From the NCBI GenBank assembly GCA_907165065.1, contig OU015524.1, positions 55,779,295-55,843,294 of the forward strand: a DNA stretch of 64,000 nucleotides. The letters are read 5' to 3'. Positions within the stretch are counted from its first letter, which is position 1. Each line of letters begins with the position of its first letter. The DNA is from Caprimulgus europaeus. Lineage: Eukaryota > Chordata > Aves > Caprimulgiformes > Caprimulgidae. Shown here one piece after another: positions 37,131 to 49,037 of this stretch. Position numbers and translations under genes: made by a program. Under the pieces are notes generated by a model, which did not search any database, had not been told where the DNA came from, and worked only from the letters and a program-made list of their open reading frames with translations.

Positions 37131-37962
37131 ATCAAGGTAAACAAAAAATTCCAGTGTTCAGGCACTGGAATCAGACAGCAAAGCTACAGCTGCCTTAGCC
37201 ACACATAGCCATAAGGAAGGAGATTCTCTCCTTTCAAAGATCTTCTATAGCTCTGTAGGGAATTCAAAGAAACACAGATTAAAAAGTGCTTCCTCTTTCT
37301 CTCTTGCTGGGGCTGAGCAGATTGTCTCAGCAGTGTTTCCTGTGTTTGCCATGAAGAAAGCAAATGATCAGGATTAGGAAATGAGTCATGATCACTCAGC
37401 ATCACTGAGTATACCCATTCTAGCACAAAGCCAATGCACTAGAACATACACAAAACAAAAACCAAGAAAAAAAAAAGTCTGAAAATTCCTTAGAACAAAT
37501 AGTTGAACATCACTGTGAAATAAAAAGAAACCTGTGTCAAAATTGTAACTGCCCCCGAAGCCTAAAAGCCCAAAGACTATACCTATGCAATCTCTTAGAC
37601 CATTCTTGTTCTTATCCAGAAAGCCAGTGTGATAGCAGCAGAAGTGACACATCATTTCCGGTAAGAAATTATTGCAATGTCATTGGTGTTATGCTTGAAA
37701 ACCTCTTAGGAAATTTTAGGATCCATTGGTTTGTTACTATCTACAATAACTGTATTGTTTTTTGGCTCCTACTACTGATAATAGGAAAATCTCTGCAGGA
37801 TTACCATTCTATTTTCTCCATCTACTAGTAAATATCTGCAATACTGGTTCCTTTATTCTCAGCTAGTATTTCCCAGCTATAAAACAAAAAGCTATATAAT
37901 GTATGTTAAAAGCAGTCCCTGCATTATAAAATGATTTATATAGTTATGCAAGAGAAACTTAC

Positions 37963-38072
37963 ATCACTCTCCTGCACATCAGTCACTGTATGATGAGGAT
38001 CAGGATAGTACTTCAAAAACTGGGCTACATAGGTCATGACAGACTTTTCATCTGGCTTGTCAACATCCACAT
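37963..38072 (-). CDS. SYNE1: SYNE1 exon: end of CH2
   Basis: 110 nt, starting AT (completing Asp) and reading VDVDKPDEKSVMTYVAQFLKYYPD, then a short acidic end, TDVQESD, at phase 0. The DEKS.MTYV..F motif ends the actin-binding domain. Acceptor tgtctag, donor GTAAGT. In human SYNE1, as I recall it, an optional exon of about 17 codons (PGFPSFANS) can follow here. I did not find it in this bird's 9.6 kb intron. Confidence 0.96.
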
Positions 38073-38213
38073 CTAGACAAATACAGAAGACAGTAAATTA
38101 TTTTTTAGCTGAATGGCACAAAATGCTGCTTAAATGTCTAAACACTATGAATGAGCATATCTGTTTTAATCCATGCAAGTAGTTCAAACTTTTTTCAGCT
38201 ATGCATTAGGTAC

Positions 38214-38410
38214 CTTCGGGATCAAGCAGCCTTGGAATTCCTAGTTCTGCTTCTGCAAGTGTGAAAGCTTCTTCCAGGTTTTCTCTATTTGACCTTCCCC
38301 TTACTTTCTCCATGTCTACTAAATCTGGCCGGATAGCATGAATAACGGAATGAAATGCAACACCACTCCTCCAACTTTGTCCAAAATCTTTGATTTCAAT
38401 TCCAACTTGC
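38214..38410 (-). CDS. SYNE1: SYNE1 exon: CH2 core
   Basis: 197 nt. It begins with G (completing Lys), reads QVGIEIKDFGQSWRSG, VAFHSVIHAIRPDLVD and NRENLEEAFTLAE, and ends LGIPRLLDPE plus the first base of an Asp codon. The pattern F..SW.SG.AF..., then HAIRP, and A...AE..LGIP.LL.PED is the canonical second CH domain of spectrin-family proteins. Acceptor ttctttag, donor GTACCT. Only 141 bp separate it from the next exon. Confidence 0.97.
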
Positions 38411-40049
38411 CTAAAGAATATGAAAGAAAAAAAAAAAAAAAAGTGACTTGCAACAACATCAGGATTAGATTAAATAGGTGAGGAGACAGGATGCTCCACT
38501 CAGAGGCTACCCGTCATTAAGCCTAAACCACTTATTGTTCCTGCAGTGTTAATCAGGTCAACTACAGTTCCATCCGTCCACTGCATAACTTAATTTCTGC
38601 CTATGAAGGGCCAAGAGTTTTTTGTCATATACACACTGTATTTGTCTCCAAAATTAACACTTGCGAGTGGTAATGAGCCAATGGTATTTTGAACAAATGA
38701 AGTGCACCAAGGTTCTCAATGTTCTTGCATGACACACACGGTGTCTGCAGATATATGCAATTCTGAAAGGTATGGTGATCTGCAAACTGCAAGACTGTTT
38801 TTTACTTTGTCTGAACGTGCAAACTTCCTTTAAAGGCATACTTAGACACTAAGGTAGTCTTGCCACTGGAAGGTTCACAGCCACAGTAACTCTGAATGAA
38901 GGCTTCATTCAAAGCTCACTGTGATCAGTGAAATGCTTTCACTGATTTAATGAGCCATCCCTTGCAAATTACAATGGGAAGCAGGGCTAGGAAATGTGTG
39001 CCATCCTTCCTCTAGGCTTCTTTCACAACATTTCGTCTACTTTTCCCAATAATGTTGACAGTTTTATTAACCCCTTTGTGTTCTGTTTGTTTACATGTCT
39101 GGAAATTGCAGCTGATCATTTTCAGTTGTTTCTTACTGACAACAGTGCAATAGGAAGGATGCCAAAGTAGACTGTATTGCACTATAATTTACTGTATTCT
39201 ACCTATTTATTGGAGAAATTGAAAAAGTCTATATCTTTCTAATTATATTTCTTTTCTCTGAGACTCCATTACATAACTCACCATTTCCCCTCCACATTTT
39301 GCACATGATCAATCTCTTCGAACAGCAGTGATTCCTTAATTTGAACAAATTAATTTTTTTTTTTTTTTACATCTTTGTTTTTTATTTCCTTATTGTGGAA
39401 GGCATCAAACTACTATTGTAGCTTTGATCTAATTTATGCACTTTTTAATGCCTTTTTGGAAGCAGAGCAAACGTGAGATAATTACACCAAACAAAGGAGA
39501 ATATTAACAGGAGATGGCAAAAAATAACTCAAAAATAACTTGGATTAAAAAGAATGAAAAATCAGGGCAATTTTTTGTAGTAATATATTCCTTGTATTGC
39601 AAAACTGCAGAAGGGTATTCATAATTTTTAATCACCTGCCTTTCAACAAGTGCCAGAATTTTGTGCTCCTATAAGCTCTGGCACTGAGGAACGCTAAGTC
39701 AGCATGGGACTTGCATTGTCACATGAAGTGTTTTGGCAGCAAGACTAATATACTGTCATTCAGACATGTAATTGCCCTTTCATTTCCTCACTCTGTCAAA
39801 GATAATCCTGTTCATTATTCAGAAAATATAAAACATGGTTACTTGTAAAATTAATGCAAACCATTATTTATTACTTGCTTGTTGTATGTTGGTAACACTT
39901 AGCAGCCTCAGTTGCCAAAAAGAATATGAACACAGGGAGGTGCTAAATAAATACAGAGCAAAAGGACAATTCCTGACCAAGAGAGTTTAGAATCCAAAGA
40001 AAAAGTCTGCACTTAAGATATAAAATCAGTTCATCTGTAGGTTACTTAC

Positions 40050-40228
40050 TTTGCTGCTGTGTATTGTATCCACTTTAACAAAGCCTTCCTGGCACTTCCT
40101 TGGACCTTGGTTACCACCTTCCGTTTGCTTGGAGGACTTGCAGTTTCTGAACTGACAACGCTCTCCACAGAGGAAGCACTGCTAGATAATGATTGCAGCT
40201 GTGGGAGGTTGCTGGTAAGCTCTTCAAT
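40050..40228 (-). CDS. SYNE1: SYNE1 exon: CH1-CH2 linker and start of CH2
   Basis: 179 nt, entering at phase 0 and ending after two bases of a Lys codon. It opens IEELTSNLPQLQSLSSS, a serine-rich flexible linker (SSASSVESVVSSETASPPSK). It then enters CH2 with ARKALLKWIQYTAAK, where ALL.W.Q.T is the CH2 first-helix motif. Acceptor ctcacag, donor GTAAGT. The 1.6 kb intron downstream (38411-40049) shows nothing recognisable. Confidence 0.97.
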
Positions 40229-41851
40229 CTGTGAGGAAAAAAAGTTAATGGACTTTGTAGACAATCTTCTTAATTCTCACCAGTTTCTTAAATCAGTTTC
40301 TAACACAACTGACAAAGTTAGGCAGAAGCTATGATCAACACGCTGTGCTTTATTTAACTGTACATTAAAGTAGCTCAAAAATGCTAATGTATGTGCTCAG
40401 ATAATGGTCTTAATTTCTGAAGTACAAGGCATCTACCAATCATTGGCATTATTGACATCCTACAGCTAGAAAAATATGTGTAACGTTATCTATTATGACA
40501 AATTACCATTGAAATAGGAGATAATGGCTTAAACTGAGCTTAAATTCCAAACATAAAACAATCCACTAATTTCAGAGAAGGCTCATTCAATTAAAGAATG
40601 CAAGTGGATGGTTCTTTATTTACCATTGTACTGTTCTGGCACAAATTCAATTGTGATTTTGCTTAGAGGTACCTTGTGAAGGAATAGGGAATGTACTGCA
40701 GGCAAAGCGCATTAGTAGTGCATGCTGAGGGTGTATGACAGTTATTCATCTTGTGCCTTTCATCAGACGAAAATCATTAACTTGACTCTTTTAAGAACAT
40801 TTTTGATTGAGCAATTTGTCTCTTTAACATGAAAAAGTTGTATCCACGGGACATTGCAAGATTGTCTATGCTGTCTACTTAAAAAATTTTTGTCTCATCA
40901 CAGACTGAGCCTGCCACAATGAGAAGCACAGTTCTCACACATTTTTCCTTTTATTAATTTAAAGATGATGTATCTGCTTGTGACAACTAAAGAAAAGCTC
41001 AAAAAATGACTCAAGTAAAACTAATGCAGAGAACAAGAGTTTCAGTCACCCTGAGAAGCATAATTTTCCCTGGTCATCATAATGAGCTATAAGTTAAAAT
41101 AGAAATGTTAATATTGTTCTGGCTAACTCTTCTTCTGAAAAGATCTGAACAACTGAGACATTGCACTGGTTGGGGCTTAGGAGAACAGCATCCCTGAGAC
41201 ATGAAAGCTACATCACAAGACAGTTGAGCAACAAAATCAGTTGTTTGTTTTTTAATTGTTGAGCAGTGACTCATTTTGTTAATTCATATGAACAGGATTC
41301 AGGAAACCATTTTTCCCTCTCACCTAACTGCAACAGAATGGAAATTATTTCTCCTCTACAAATTCAAACCCCTCTCAATCTACGCCATTCACAGGTAAAT
41401 TTTGTTCTTGCAAATATCTGCTTCTCTCAGTGAAATCAGCATGTTTACATGTATTTTTTAAAAATAATTACTGTCTGATATCACGTGCCCTGGAATTAGA
41501 CATACAGCACAATCACCACTGAGGTTGTTAAAGATACTTGTAACAAGAATCCCCAATTCTATTATTTTCTTTTGTTGCTCTGTTGTGTTCTTCAGAAAAA
41601 GTGGAAGAATGTTCCAGTTATGAAGGAAATCCATTCTAGGCCCAGACCAATCTATTCCAAAGACAAGTATCTAATTTTACCCAATATGAGGCACCCCTAC
41701 CATCAACTGTTGCTTTATTCAGGATCAGATCCTCAACTATTTATAAAGTGAATTAGCTATGGTGAAAGACTAGAACTCTACTTGTTCATATGAAATGATG
41801 ACCTGAACCACTGTTTGAGAAAGCTACACCGAAGTATAAAAAATTTAGTAC

Positions 41852-41944
41852 CTGAAAGTATAAAATTATGGTCCACACCAAGCCAAGCACAATAGAAGGC
41901 CTGCCATCAGCAATATCCGTTGAGTTTATGTTGACAAGCTTAAT
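41852..41944 (-). CDS. SYNE1: SYNE1 exon: end of CH1
   Basis: 93 nt, phase 0 to 0, 31 codons, starting [14 protein letters not shown] and ending TIILYFQ. The DI.DG....LGL.WTII.YFQ motif closes the first CH domain. Acceptor ttatatag; donor GTACTA, which departs from consensus. The 1.6 kb intron that follows (40229-41851) shows nothing recognisable. Confidence 0.96.
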
Positions 41945-44272
41945 CTATATAAGAAAGAAATCATGTCTTATTACCACACACAAGGAATAATAACAATTAT
42001 GAAATGCCTTTAAAATATATTTTAATGCTTTTTTTTTTGCAATTAAATAAGTTTCTTAATTTTTAAAAAAAAAAGTATTGAATGGTACAATTTCAGTTTT
42101 TAGACAAGTATAGCTACAGGTAATGAAAGATTTTTAAGACCATTGCATGCTATTATTTGTAGAAAAATATTTAATTTCAAGCAGAAAATATAATAAAAAT
42201 TACATAGAACCATTGTACAAACCGGAGATCCTCTGTATATGGACTACCATGAAAAGCACAGGGAAAAAGATGATACAAAAATAAGTTTTAAATGATTATT
42301 AGGTGAACACACTAATTGTACTTTATAATGCAAAGACAGAACATATTTGGCACATCTTACAACACAATTAATAAGGAAAGTAAATTAAATACTGCCCAAC
42401 AGATTTTAAATTATGCAGGGGTTTCTTGCTATAGTTTTAATAGATCTGGAATGGAAAGAGAAAAGTGAGTTTGAGAATAAACAAGAAAAGGAATGGAGAA
42501 AGTATAAAAGAAAGAAAAGGGAAAATAAGAATGCCACAATTCTCCAGTACAGAGCCTTTTACAGTAAGGGATATTGCCACCACTGATTAAGGCTCCCTTG
42601 CAACACAAGCCTAACTATAGTTCTTTTAAAATAAGAAAAGTGTTGGAAAAAGTGAGTTGTCAAAGGTCATATGAAGTTTTTCAACAGAAGCAGGAACAGA
42701 TTCCATGACTTTAAACTCCCAAACGCTAATCTATAGTAAAATAAAAATTTATGTGAATAAAGTAATGTCCTAAAATAAACTCATAAGGTAAAAGGCAGTA
42801 AAGAAGAGGATAAAGACTATATCATAAAGAACTGACAGGTAGATAATGCTAAAGGAAATGGAATAAACCAAGCAGTATTGGAAAATTAGCAAATATGTTA
42901 ATAATTATTTCCTCAGCAAAACTAAGAATCTACTGTTAATCACGATATAAACGTGAAGGGCTGCTGAAGTGTTCATGCACTGCAAGCTTGTTCATGGAAA
43001 AAGGTTATGGAAAAAACCTTGGAGAACAGCTTGAACAAAAGCAGGAGAATAACTTTAGGTGACCTCATTTGTCTCCCCAAATCAGAGAAAAGATGGTAGT
43101 TCTCTGAATCAGCAGCTGGAAACACACTAGATAATGTCAACAACAAACAAAAAAATGTTGTTCAGGGCTATGAAACTCTTTTTAGAATTAATTCCACAGG
43201 CTGCTTGGGAAGAGGCAGAGGATAAATTCCCACAGGTTATATTTCCAATCTTCTCCACTAAGAAATCTGACAAAACTCTGGAAAATTGTCATGACTTACT
43301 TCTCTAACAGTCAATAAGGAAAATTTTCTATTGCCTATCGAAAGAAAAATATACTAAAAAATCTCTATCTCTCAGTTGGACCAATTCCAACAAAAGCTTT
43401 TCTTATTCTAGAAAGCAAAGGCTTTTTTTATATGTATTATAGATAAAAGATTTATAGGGCTTCAGCTACAGCTTCTGATTAGGCTACTGTTCACAAAAGC
43501 ATGGCCTGTCCAATCTAATTATTGTGTTACCTTTGTCTTATACGCCATTAAAATGGATCTAGAACTAGTAAATAAACTTTTCGGAACCATGAAAAAAACA
43601 GTTTGGTACAGAACATTAATTACCAGCTGCATTTTGAAGTATAAAAGGAGCATTTGCAGACGTCTGTCTGGACAGTGAAAATAGGAAGTTGACTAAATGT
43701 GTAATAAACTTTACTTCTGGGAGATGGAGGAAGACCCTGTCAGCACTCTCCAGAGTGCTGTGCACAGCCACCCATCTCCATTCATTCACCTTTGAGTACA
43801 GGCCAGGGACTGTACTCAGCTGCTGAATAGACATTTGTCGCCTGAACAGCACCTCCACCTCTTCTGTGAAGAAAAGGATGACAAGACTGGATAGATGCAT
43901 TCTTCAGCTTGGATTCAACCTAGAAACCTACTGCTAATATACAACAATCTACCTGAGACATTGCATATTTCCAAATCCCTCTGGAAGAAAACCTGGCATA
44001 TTGATACAAAGTACATAGAAAAATAACTAAGACAAGTCTAGACAAAAATACTCAGATATCAGAAGCAAAACCATGGTGCTCTATTTCTGGCAGTCTGTCT
44101 TGATCTTCATCAGAGTCAGTTATGTAGCTGCACTGCTAAATTATTTCTGGGATCTAAGCTGGGTCATTCAAAGTTCAGGTCATCCACTACTTTACAGAAT
44201 CACAGAATCTTAGGGATTGGAAGGGACCTCAGAAGATCATCTAGTCCAATCCCTCTGCCAAAGCAGGAACAC

Positions 44273-45710
44273 CTAAATGAGACCACACAGGAAAGAGTCC
44301 AGGGGGGTCTCCAGAGGAGACTCCACAACCTCCCTGGGCAGCCTGTTCCAGTGCTCTGTTACTCTCACAGTAAAGAAGTTTCTTCTGAAGTTTAAGCAGA
44401 ACCTCCTGTGCTCCAGCTTACACTCATTGCCCCTTGTCCTACCACTGGACACCACTGTGAAGAGCCTGGCCCCATCCTCCTGACACTCACCCTTCAAATA
44501 TTTATAAACATTAATAAGGTCACCTATCAGTCTCCTCTTCTCCAAGCTAAAGAGCCCCAGCTCCCTCAGCCTTTCCTCGTAAGGGAGAAGCTCCACTCCC
44601 TTAATCATCTTGGTGGCTCTTCACTGGACTCTCTCAAGCAGTTCCCTGTCCTTCTTGAACTGTGGGGCCGAGAACTGAACACAATATTTCAGGTGTGGCC
44701 TCACCAGGGCAGAGTAGAGGGGAAAGAAAAACCTCTCTTGACCTACTGACCACACCCCTTCCAAAGCACCCCAGGATGCCATTGGCCTTCCTGGCCACAA
44801 GGGCACAGTGCTGGCTCATGGTCATCCTGCTGTCCACCAGGACTCCCAGATCCCTTTCCCCTACACTGCTCTCTAGGAGATCATTCCCCAACCTATACTG
44901 GAACCTGGGTTTGTTCCTGCCCAGGTGCAACACCCTACAGTTGCCCTTATTATATTTCATTAAGTTTTTCCCTGCCCAGCTCTCCAGCCTGTCCAGGTCT
45001 CTCTGGATGGCAGCACAGCCTTCTGGAGTGTCAGCCACTCCTCCCAGCTTTGTGTCATCAGCAAACTTGCTGACAGTGCACTCTGTGCCCTCATCCAGGT
45101 CATTGATGAATATATCAAATAATACTGGTCCTAGTACTGACCCTTGAGGGACTCCACTAGACACAGGTCTCCAACTAGACTCTGCCCCATTGACCACCAC
45201 TCTCTAGCTTCTTTCCACCAGCCAGTTCACAGTCCATCTCACTACCTGATCATCTAATCCACACTTCCTCAGTTTGTCAGCGAGGATGCTGTGGGAGACC
45301 GTGTCAAATGCTTTGCTGAAATCAAGATAGACCACATCCACTGCTCTACCATCACCTAGCCACCTGATTGTGTTTTCATAAAAGTCTAGAAGGTTGGTCA
45401 AGCATAACTTCCCCTTGGTGAAGCCATGCTGACTGCCCCTAATGACCCTCTTATCCTTGATATGCCTAGAGATGGCACCAAGGATAAGCCGTTCCATCAC
45501 CTTCCCAGGGATGGAGGTGAGGCTGACCAGTCTGTAGTTACCCGGGTCCTCCTTCTTGCCCTTTTTGAAGATTGGAGTGACATTTGCTTTCCTCCAGTCC
45601 TCAGGCACCTCTCCCGTTCCCCACAACTTAGCAAAGATGATGGAGAACGGTCTAGCAATGACTTCAGCCAGCTCCTTCAGCACCCGCGGGTGCATCCCAT
45701 CTGGACCCAT
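44273..45710 (-). pseudogene. CR1 ORF2 reverse transcriptase and C-terminus, broken
   Basis: The block at 45204-45710 has GPDGMHPRVLKELA, NVTPIFKKG, NYRLVSLTS and VYLDFSKAFDTVSH (motif A). After a stop, the block at 44634-45200 has [15 protein letters not shown], the catalytic FADDTKLGG (motif C) and [15 protein letters not shown]. The end at 44273-44608 reads [23 protein letters not shown] and [12 protein letters not shown]-like sequence with small changes. All core RT motifs are present, but at least two interruptions prevent one continuous protein. Confidence 0.92.
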
Positions 45711-45894
45711 AGATTTATGAATGTCCAGATTGCTTAATTAGTCTCTAATTAGTCCTCATCAACCAAGGCAAACTTCTCTATTGTCCTGACTCCCTCTGGG
45801 GCCTCAGGGGTCGGAGGCTCCTCAGGACAGCTTCTGGCAGAGTAGACAGAGGCAAAGAAGGCATTCAATAGCTCTGCCTTCTTTGTATCCTCTG

Positions 45895-46995
45895 TCACCA
45901 GGGCACCCACCTCAGTGGGCCTACATTGCCTCTAGTGTTAGTTTTATCTGCCATGTATTTGAAGAAGCTCTTCCTGTTGTCCTTGACCCCTCTGGCAAGG
46001 TTTAATTCTAAGGAGGCCTTAGCTTTCCTGGTTGCCTCCCTACATCCTCTGACAACAGCCTTATATTCTTCCCAAGTGGCCAACCCCTCCTTCCATGATC
46101 TGTAAACTCTCCTCTTCCACTTGAGTTTGCCCAGCAGTTCCCTGTTTAACCAAGCAGGTCTCCTGGCTCCCTTCCTTGACTTCCTACATATCGGGATACT
46201 TTGATCCTGAGCTTGGAAGAAGCAGTCCCTGAATGTTAACCAGCTATCTTGGGCCCCTTTGCCTTCAAGTACCCTTTCCCATGGGATTTCCCCTAACAAT
46301 TGCTTGAAAAGGCCAAAGTTGGCCCTCCTGAAGTCCAGGGTTGCAATTCTGCTCGGAATTCTGTTCCTGCCACATGAGATCCTGAACTTCACCACCTCAC
46401 GGTTGCTGCAGCCCAGGCAGTCCTCAACCTTTACCGCTTCAACCAGACCCTCCTTGTTAGTGAGGATGAGATCCAGCATCACTCTCTTCCTAGTTGGTTC
46501 ATCCACCATTTGCATCAGGAAGTTATCATTGATGCACTGGAGGAACCTCCTGGATTGTGGGTGGCTGGCTGAGTGGTCCCTCCAGCAAACATCAGGGTAG
46601 TTAAAATCCCCCACAACAACCAGGGCCTGTGATTGCGAGGCTGCTCTCAGCTGCCTGTAGAAGGCTTCATCAACTTCCTGACCCTGATCTGGTGGCCTGT
46701 AGTAGATGCCCACAACAGTATCACCCATAGCAGCCTGTCCCTTGATTTTCACTCACAGACTCTCAACTTGCTCCTCATCCGCCCCTGGACAGATCTCAAT
46801 ACACTGCAGTTGCTAACTCATGTAAAGAGCAACTCCACCACCTCGCCTTGCTGGCCTGTCTTTCCTGAGAAGGACATAGCCATCCATGACCACATTCCAG
46901 TCATGTGAGCTGTCCCACCATGTCTCTCTAATTGCCACCAGATCACAATCCCCTGACCGAACACGGGTTTCTAACTCCTCCTGTTTATTCCCCAT
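45895..46995 (-). pseudogene. CR1 ORF2 endonuclease (APE type), two-frame remnant
   Basis: It begins SMGNKQEELETRVRSG at about 46995, with AIRETWWDSSHDWNVVM and RKDRPARRGGGVALY, then a break in reading near 46750-46810. It continues GIYYRPPDQGQEVDEAF, VVVGDFNYPDVCW and DEPTRKRVMLDLILTN. GDFN and the E of ETWWD are intact catalytic landmarks. The usual final SDH triplet is SNR here (46399-46407), so the catalytic Asp and His are lost. After the endonuclease comes the basic linker toward the polymerase. Confidence 0.9.
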
Positions 46996-47144
46996 GCTGC
47001 GTGCATTGGTGTACAGGCATTGCAGGGAGCGAGCCTAGTGTACCAATTTCAGCCTAGGGGGGTGGGAGGCCTCCCAGCCTTCATCAGTTCTAGAGTGCTG
47101 TCCCACTGGCACGAGCCCAACCGTGACCCCTTCCCCCTTCCAAT

Positions 47145-47405
47145 CTAGTTTAAAGCTCTCCAAATGAGCCCTGCCAATTCCTGCCCCAGCCTCCCCTTGC
47201 CCCTGCGGGATAGGCCTTCCCCACAAATCACTGTCTGGACTGGTGTCCTATGAAACCAGCCATTATCAAAGAACCCAAAGCCCTGCCTGTAGCACCAGTC
47301 CTGTAGCCAGTCATTTATGGCCTGAATTCTTCCATTCCATCCCACGTCAGCACCCAAAAGAGGAAGGACAGAAGAGAAAATTACTTGTGACTCATTACAT
47401 TGTGA
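47145..47405 (-). pseudogene. CR1 ORF1 C-terminal (esterase-like) fragment
   Basis: About 85 codons reading QVIFSSVLPLLG, then INDWLQDWCYRQGFGFF and SRRGKGRLGQELAGLI. The pattern VxFSSxLP...GFGFxDxG...LSxRGK matches the end of the SGNH-type esterase found in CR1 ORF1. The N-terminal part of ORF1 is absent because the element is 5' truncated. Confidence 0.8.
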
Positions 47406-48564
47406 CATGCAAACTAGGGAAGCACAGATTTTTTGCTCTTCCAGCCTTGTTTTAGGTTACACAGGTGTCAGCAGAAAGCAGCTCTCTTTGTATCGTATCT
47501 AAGTCCCCGCTCTCCAGCTGCATATGATATAGCTTGTATTAAAAAACTATACTACATAAAATAGCAAAATTATGAGCTAAAGCTGAATTTTACTTTGGGA
47601 ATATATTTGCCTTTGCTTTGGTTATGCGTTTTTCTATTTAGAATGTTCTCTTACAGTTTTCTTTCCACAGGCATCTGCTAAAATTATGTCCCATGTAACA
47701 GAAATATAATTAGGTCAGGATGCCATGGGGTTAAAGATAGGGAATGAATTCCAAAACCCAACAGCACTGTTGCGTGTACAGCATTCTTGAGACATAATAT
47801 TCATCAGATATTAACATCTGCATTGAGAAAAACTGACCTAAAATACAGAAATTAGAACAAAATATCTGCAATCAAATTAAAAAAAAAAAACAGATACAAG
47901 TCATTAGAATACAGAGAGAAAAGTCAGGAAAAAAGGTTGAAGTAGATTGTTTTGATTTCATATTCATACCTAGATCATACAGAGCTTTTAGATTTTTGTC
48001 TTGTGTTAAATTTATAAAATATTTTGTGTCATTTCTAAAATGGCCACAGCACTGCTTTACCAGAACCAATCCAGGAATTAGTCTGAAGTCATACCAAGCT
48101 AATAAAGGGTCACACTGTTCTAAATTTTCATGTCTATACTCTTAAGGAGTGGAGTTTTGCATGTACAACCTAAAGAAGTCCATAAATCTATTATTTTAAT
48201 TATAAATTAATGCCTCTATTGAATTGAATCATTGTTTTTTTTGCTGAGAACAGCAATAAGAAAGTAGGAAACATGAGGAGCTGAAGAGGAGAATTAAAAA
48301 AAAAAAAAAAGGAAGGAGAAAATCCAAGGTCATTCTAATTAAAAAAAATAAAATTAAGTCTTGCACTATACATTGTTATACATTAGTGTTGGATCTTGTC
48401 ATTTTTTACTTTACGTCAGCTTTTAGGCACTCTGTAGAAACTAAAGACTGCATACATAGCTCAGATTTTGGAGAGTAAGAACAAGTAGGTGGTTACAAAT
48501 CGTACATTTAAGGAAAGAAGCTAAAAAAGAAGGAAGAAGTAAGACTAAGTGCTACCGAACCTAC

Positions 48565-48648
48565 CCGTCTTCCTTCTAGAAACTTCAGAGCTGTGCCAAT
48601 GTTGGCAACCCAGTGAATTCTCTTCAGCTGACGTCCCTGTTCGCAAGG
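48565..48648 (-). CDS. SYNE1: SYNE1 exon: CH1, RIHWVANIG helix
   Basis: 84 nt, phase 0 to 0, 28 codons, starting PCEQGRQLKRIHWV and ending LKFLEGRR. Human has RRMKRIHAV at the same place, so this bird carries Q, L and W substitutions there. Acceptor ttctctttaag, donor GTAGGT. The downstream intron (41945-48564) contains the largest CR1 of the window. Confidence 0.95.
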
Positions 48649-48972
48649 CTTAAAGAGAAAGAACAATGCAAATTCCAATTAAATTTATGCCAATTTGCTG
48701 CCGAAAATGAACTTCCAGTGTATTACAAATGCCTATGTACATACCATAGTCTGATTTACATGTAACAATTTCCTTGGAACAGTCAAATTATATCTTTGCA
48801 TATACAAACAGGAAGAACTGACAGATAAAGGGGATGTAAACGTGATACTTTTATTCTAAAAAATTATATGTCTTAATAACATCAGGATGCAAAATGTTGG
48901 CTTCCGCCCATAAACTTAATCAAATCAGAGAACTGTTTTCCTTAGGTAAAATAAACTACAACTGTTTTTATA

Positions 48973-49003
48973 AACACACACAAATATATATATACACATA
49001 TAC

Positions 49004-49036
<33 letters not shown>
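48973..49036 (+). repeat. (TA)n / (CA)n microsatellite
   Basis: Alternating purine-pyrimidine run with CACACACAAATATATATA followed by about 13 TA units, in a SYNE1 intron 325 bp from exon 48565-48648. Confidence 0.9.

Positions 49037-49037
<1 letters not shown>

Larger units (their letters stand above)
28362..37962 (-). other. SYNE1: SYNE1 intron of 9.6 kb after the actin-binding domain
   Basis: It holds a CR1 piece on the minus strand (34858-35335), a CR1 stub (36036-36095), an A/G-rich run (about 32926-32965), a patch visibly richer in G and C (about 36750-37130), and simple repeats next to exon 8 (28378-28437). The rest is AT-rich single-copy-looking DNA with no recognised exon. Confidence 0.6.
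44194..47405 (-). mobile_element. CR1 LINE, about 3.2 kb, 5' truncated, fairly young
   Basis: The element reads on the minus strand, the same direction as SYNE1. Its 3' end at 44194 carries the typical tail (reverse complement of ...GATTCTGTGATTCTGT). From 5' to 3' it contains the last part of ORF1 (esterase-like), the endonuclease, the reverse transcriptase and the C-terminal end of ORF2. Full CR1 elements are about 4.5 kb, so the 5' third is missing. ORF2 is split by a handful of stops and frame changes, but long blocks of 170-285 codons survive, which argues for a recent insertion. Boundaries are approximate, and no clear target duplication was seen. Confidence 0.95.

Noticed and set aside
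46259-46908. Plus-strand frames of 90-113 codons opposite the CR1
   Set aside because: They are antisense shadows of the CR1 endonuclease on the minus strand.
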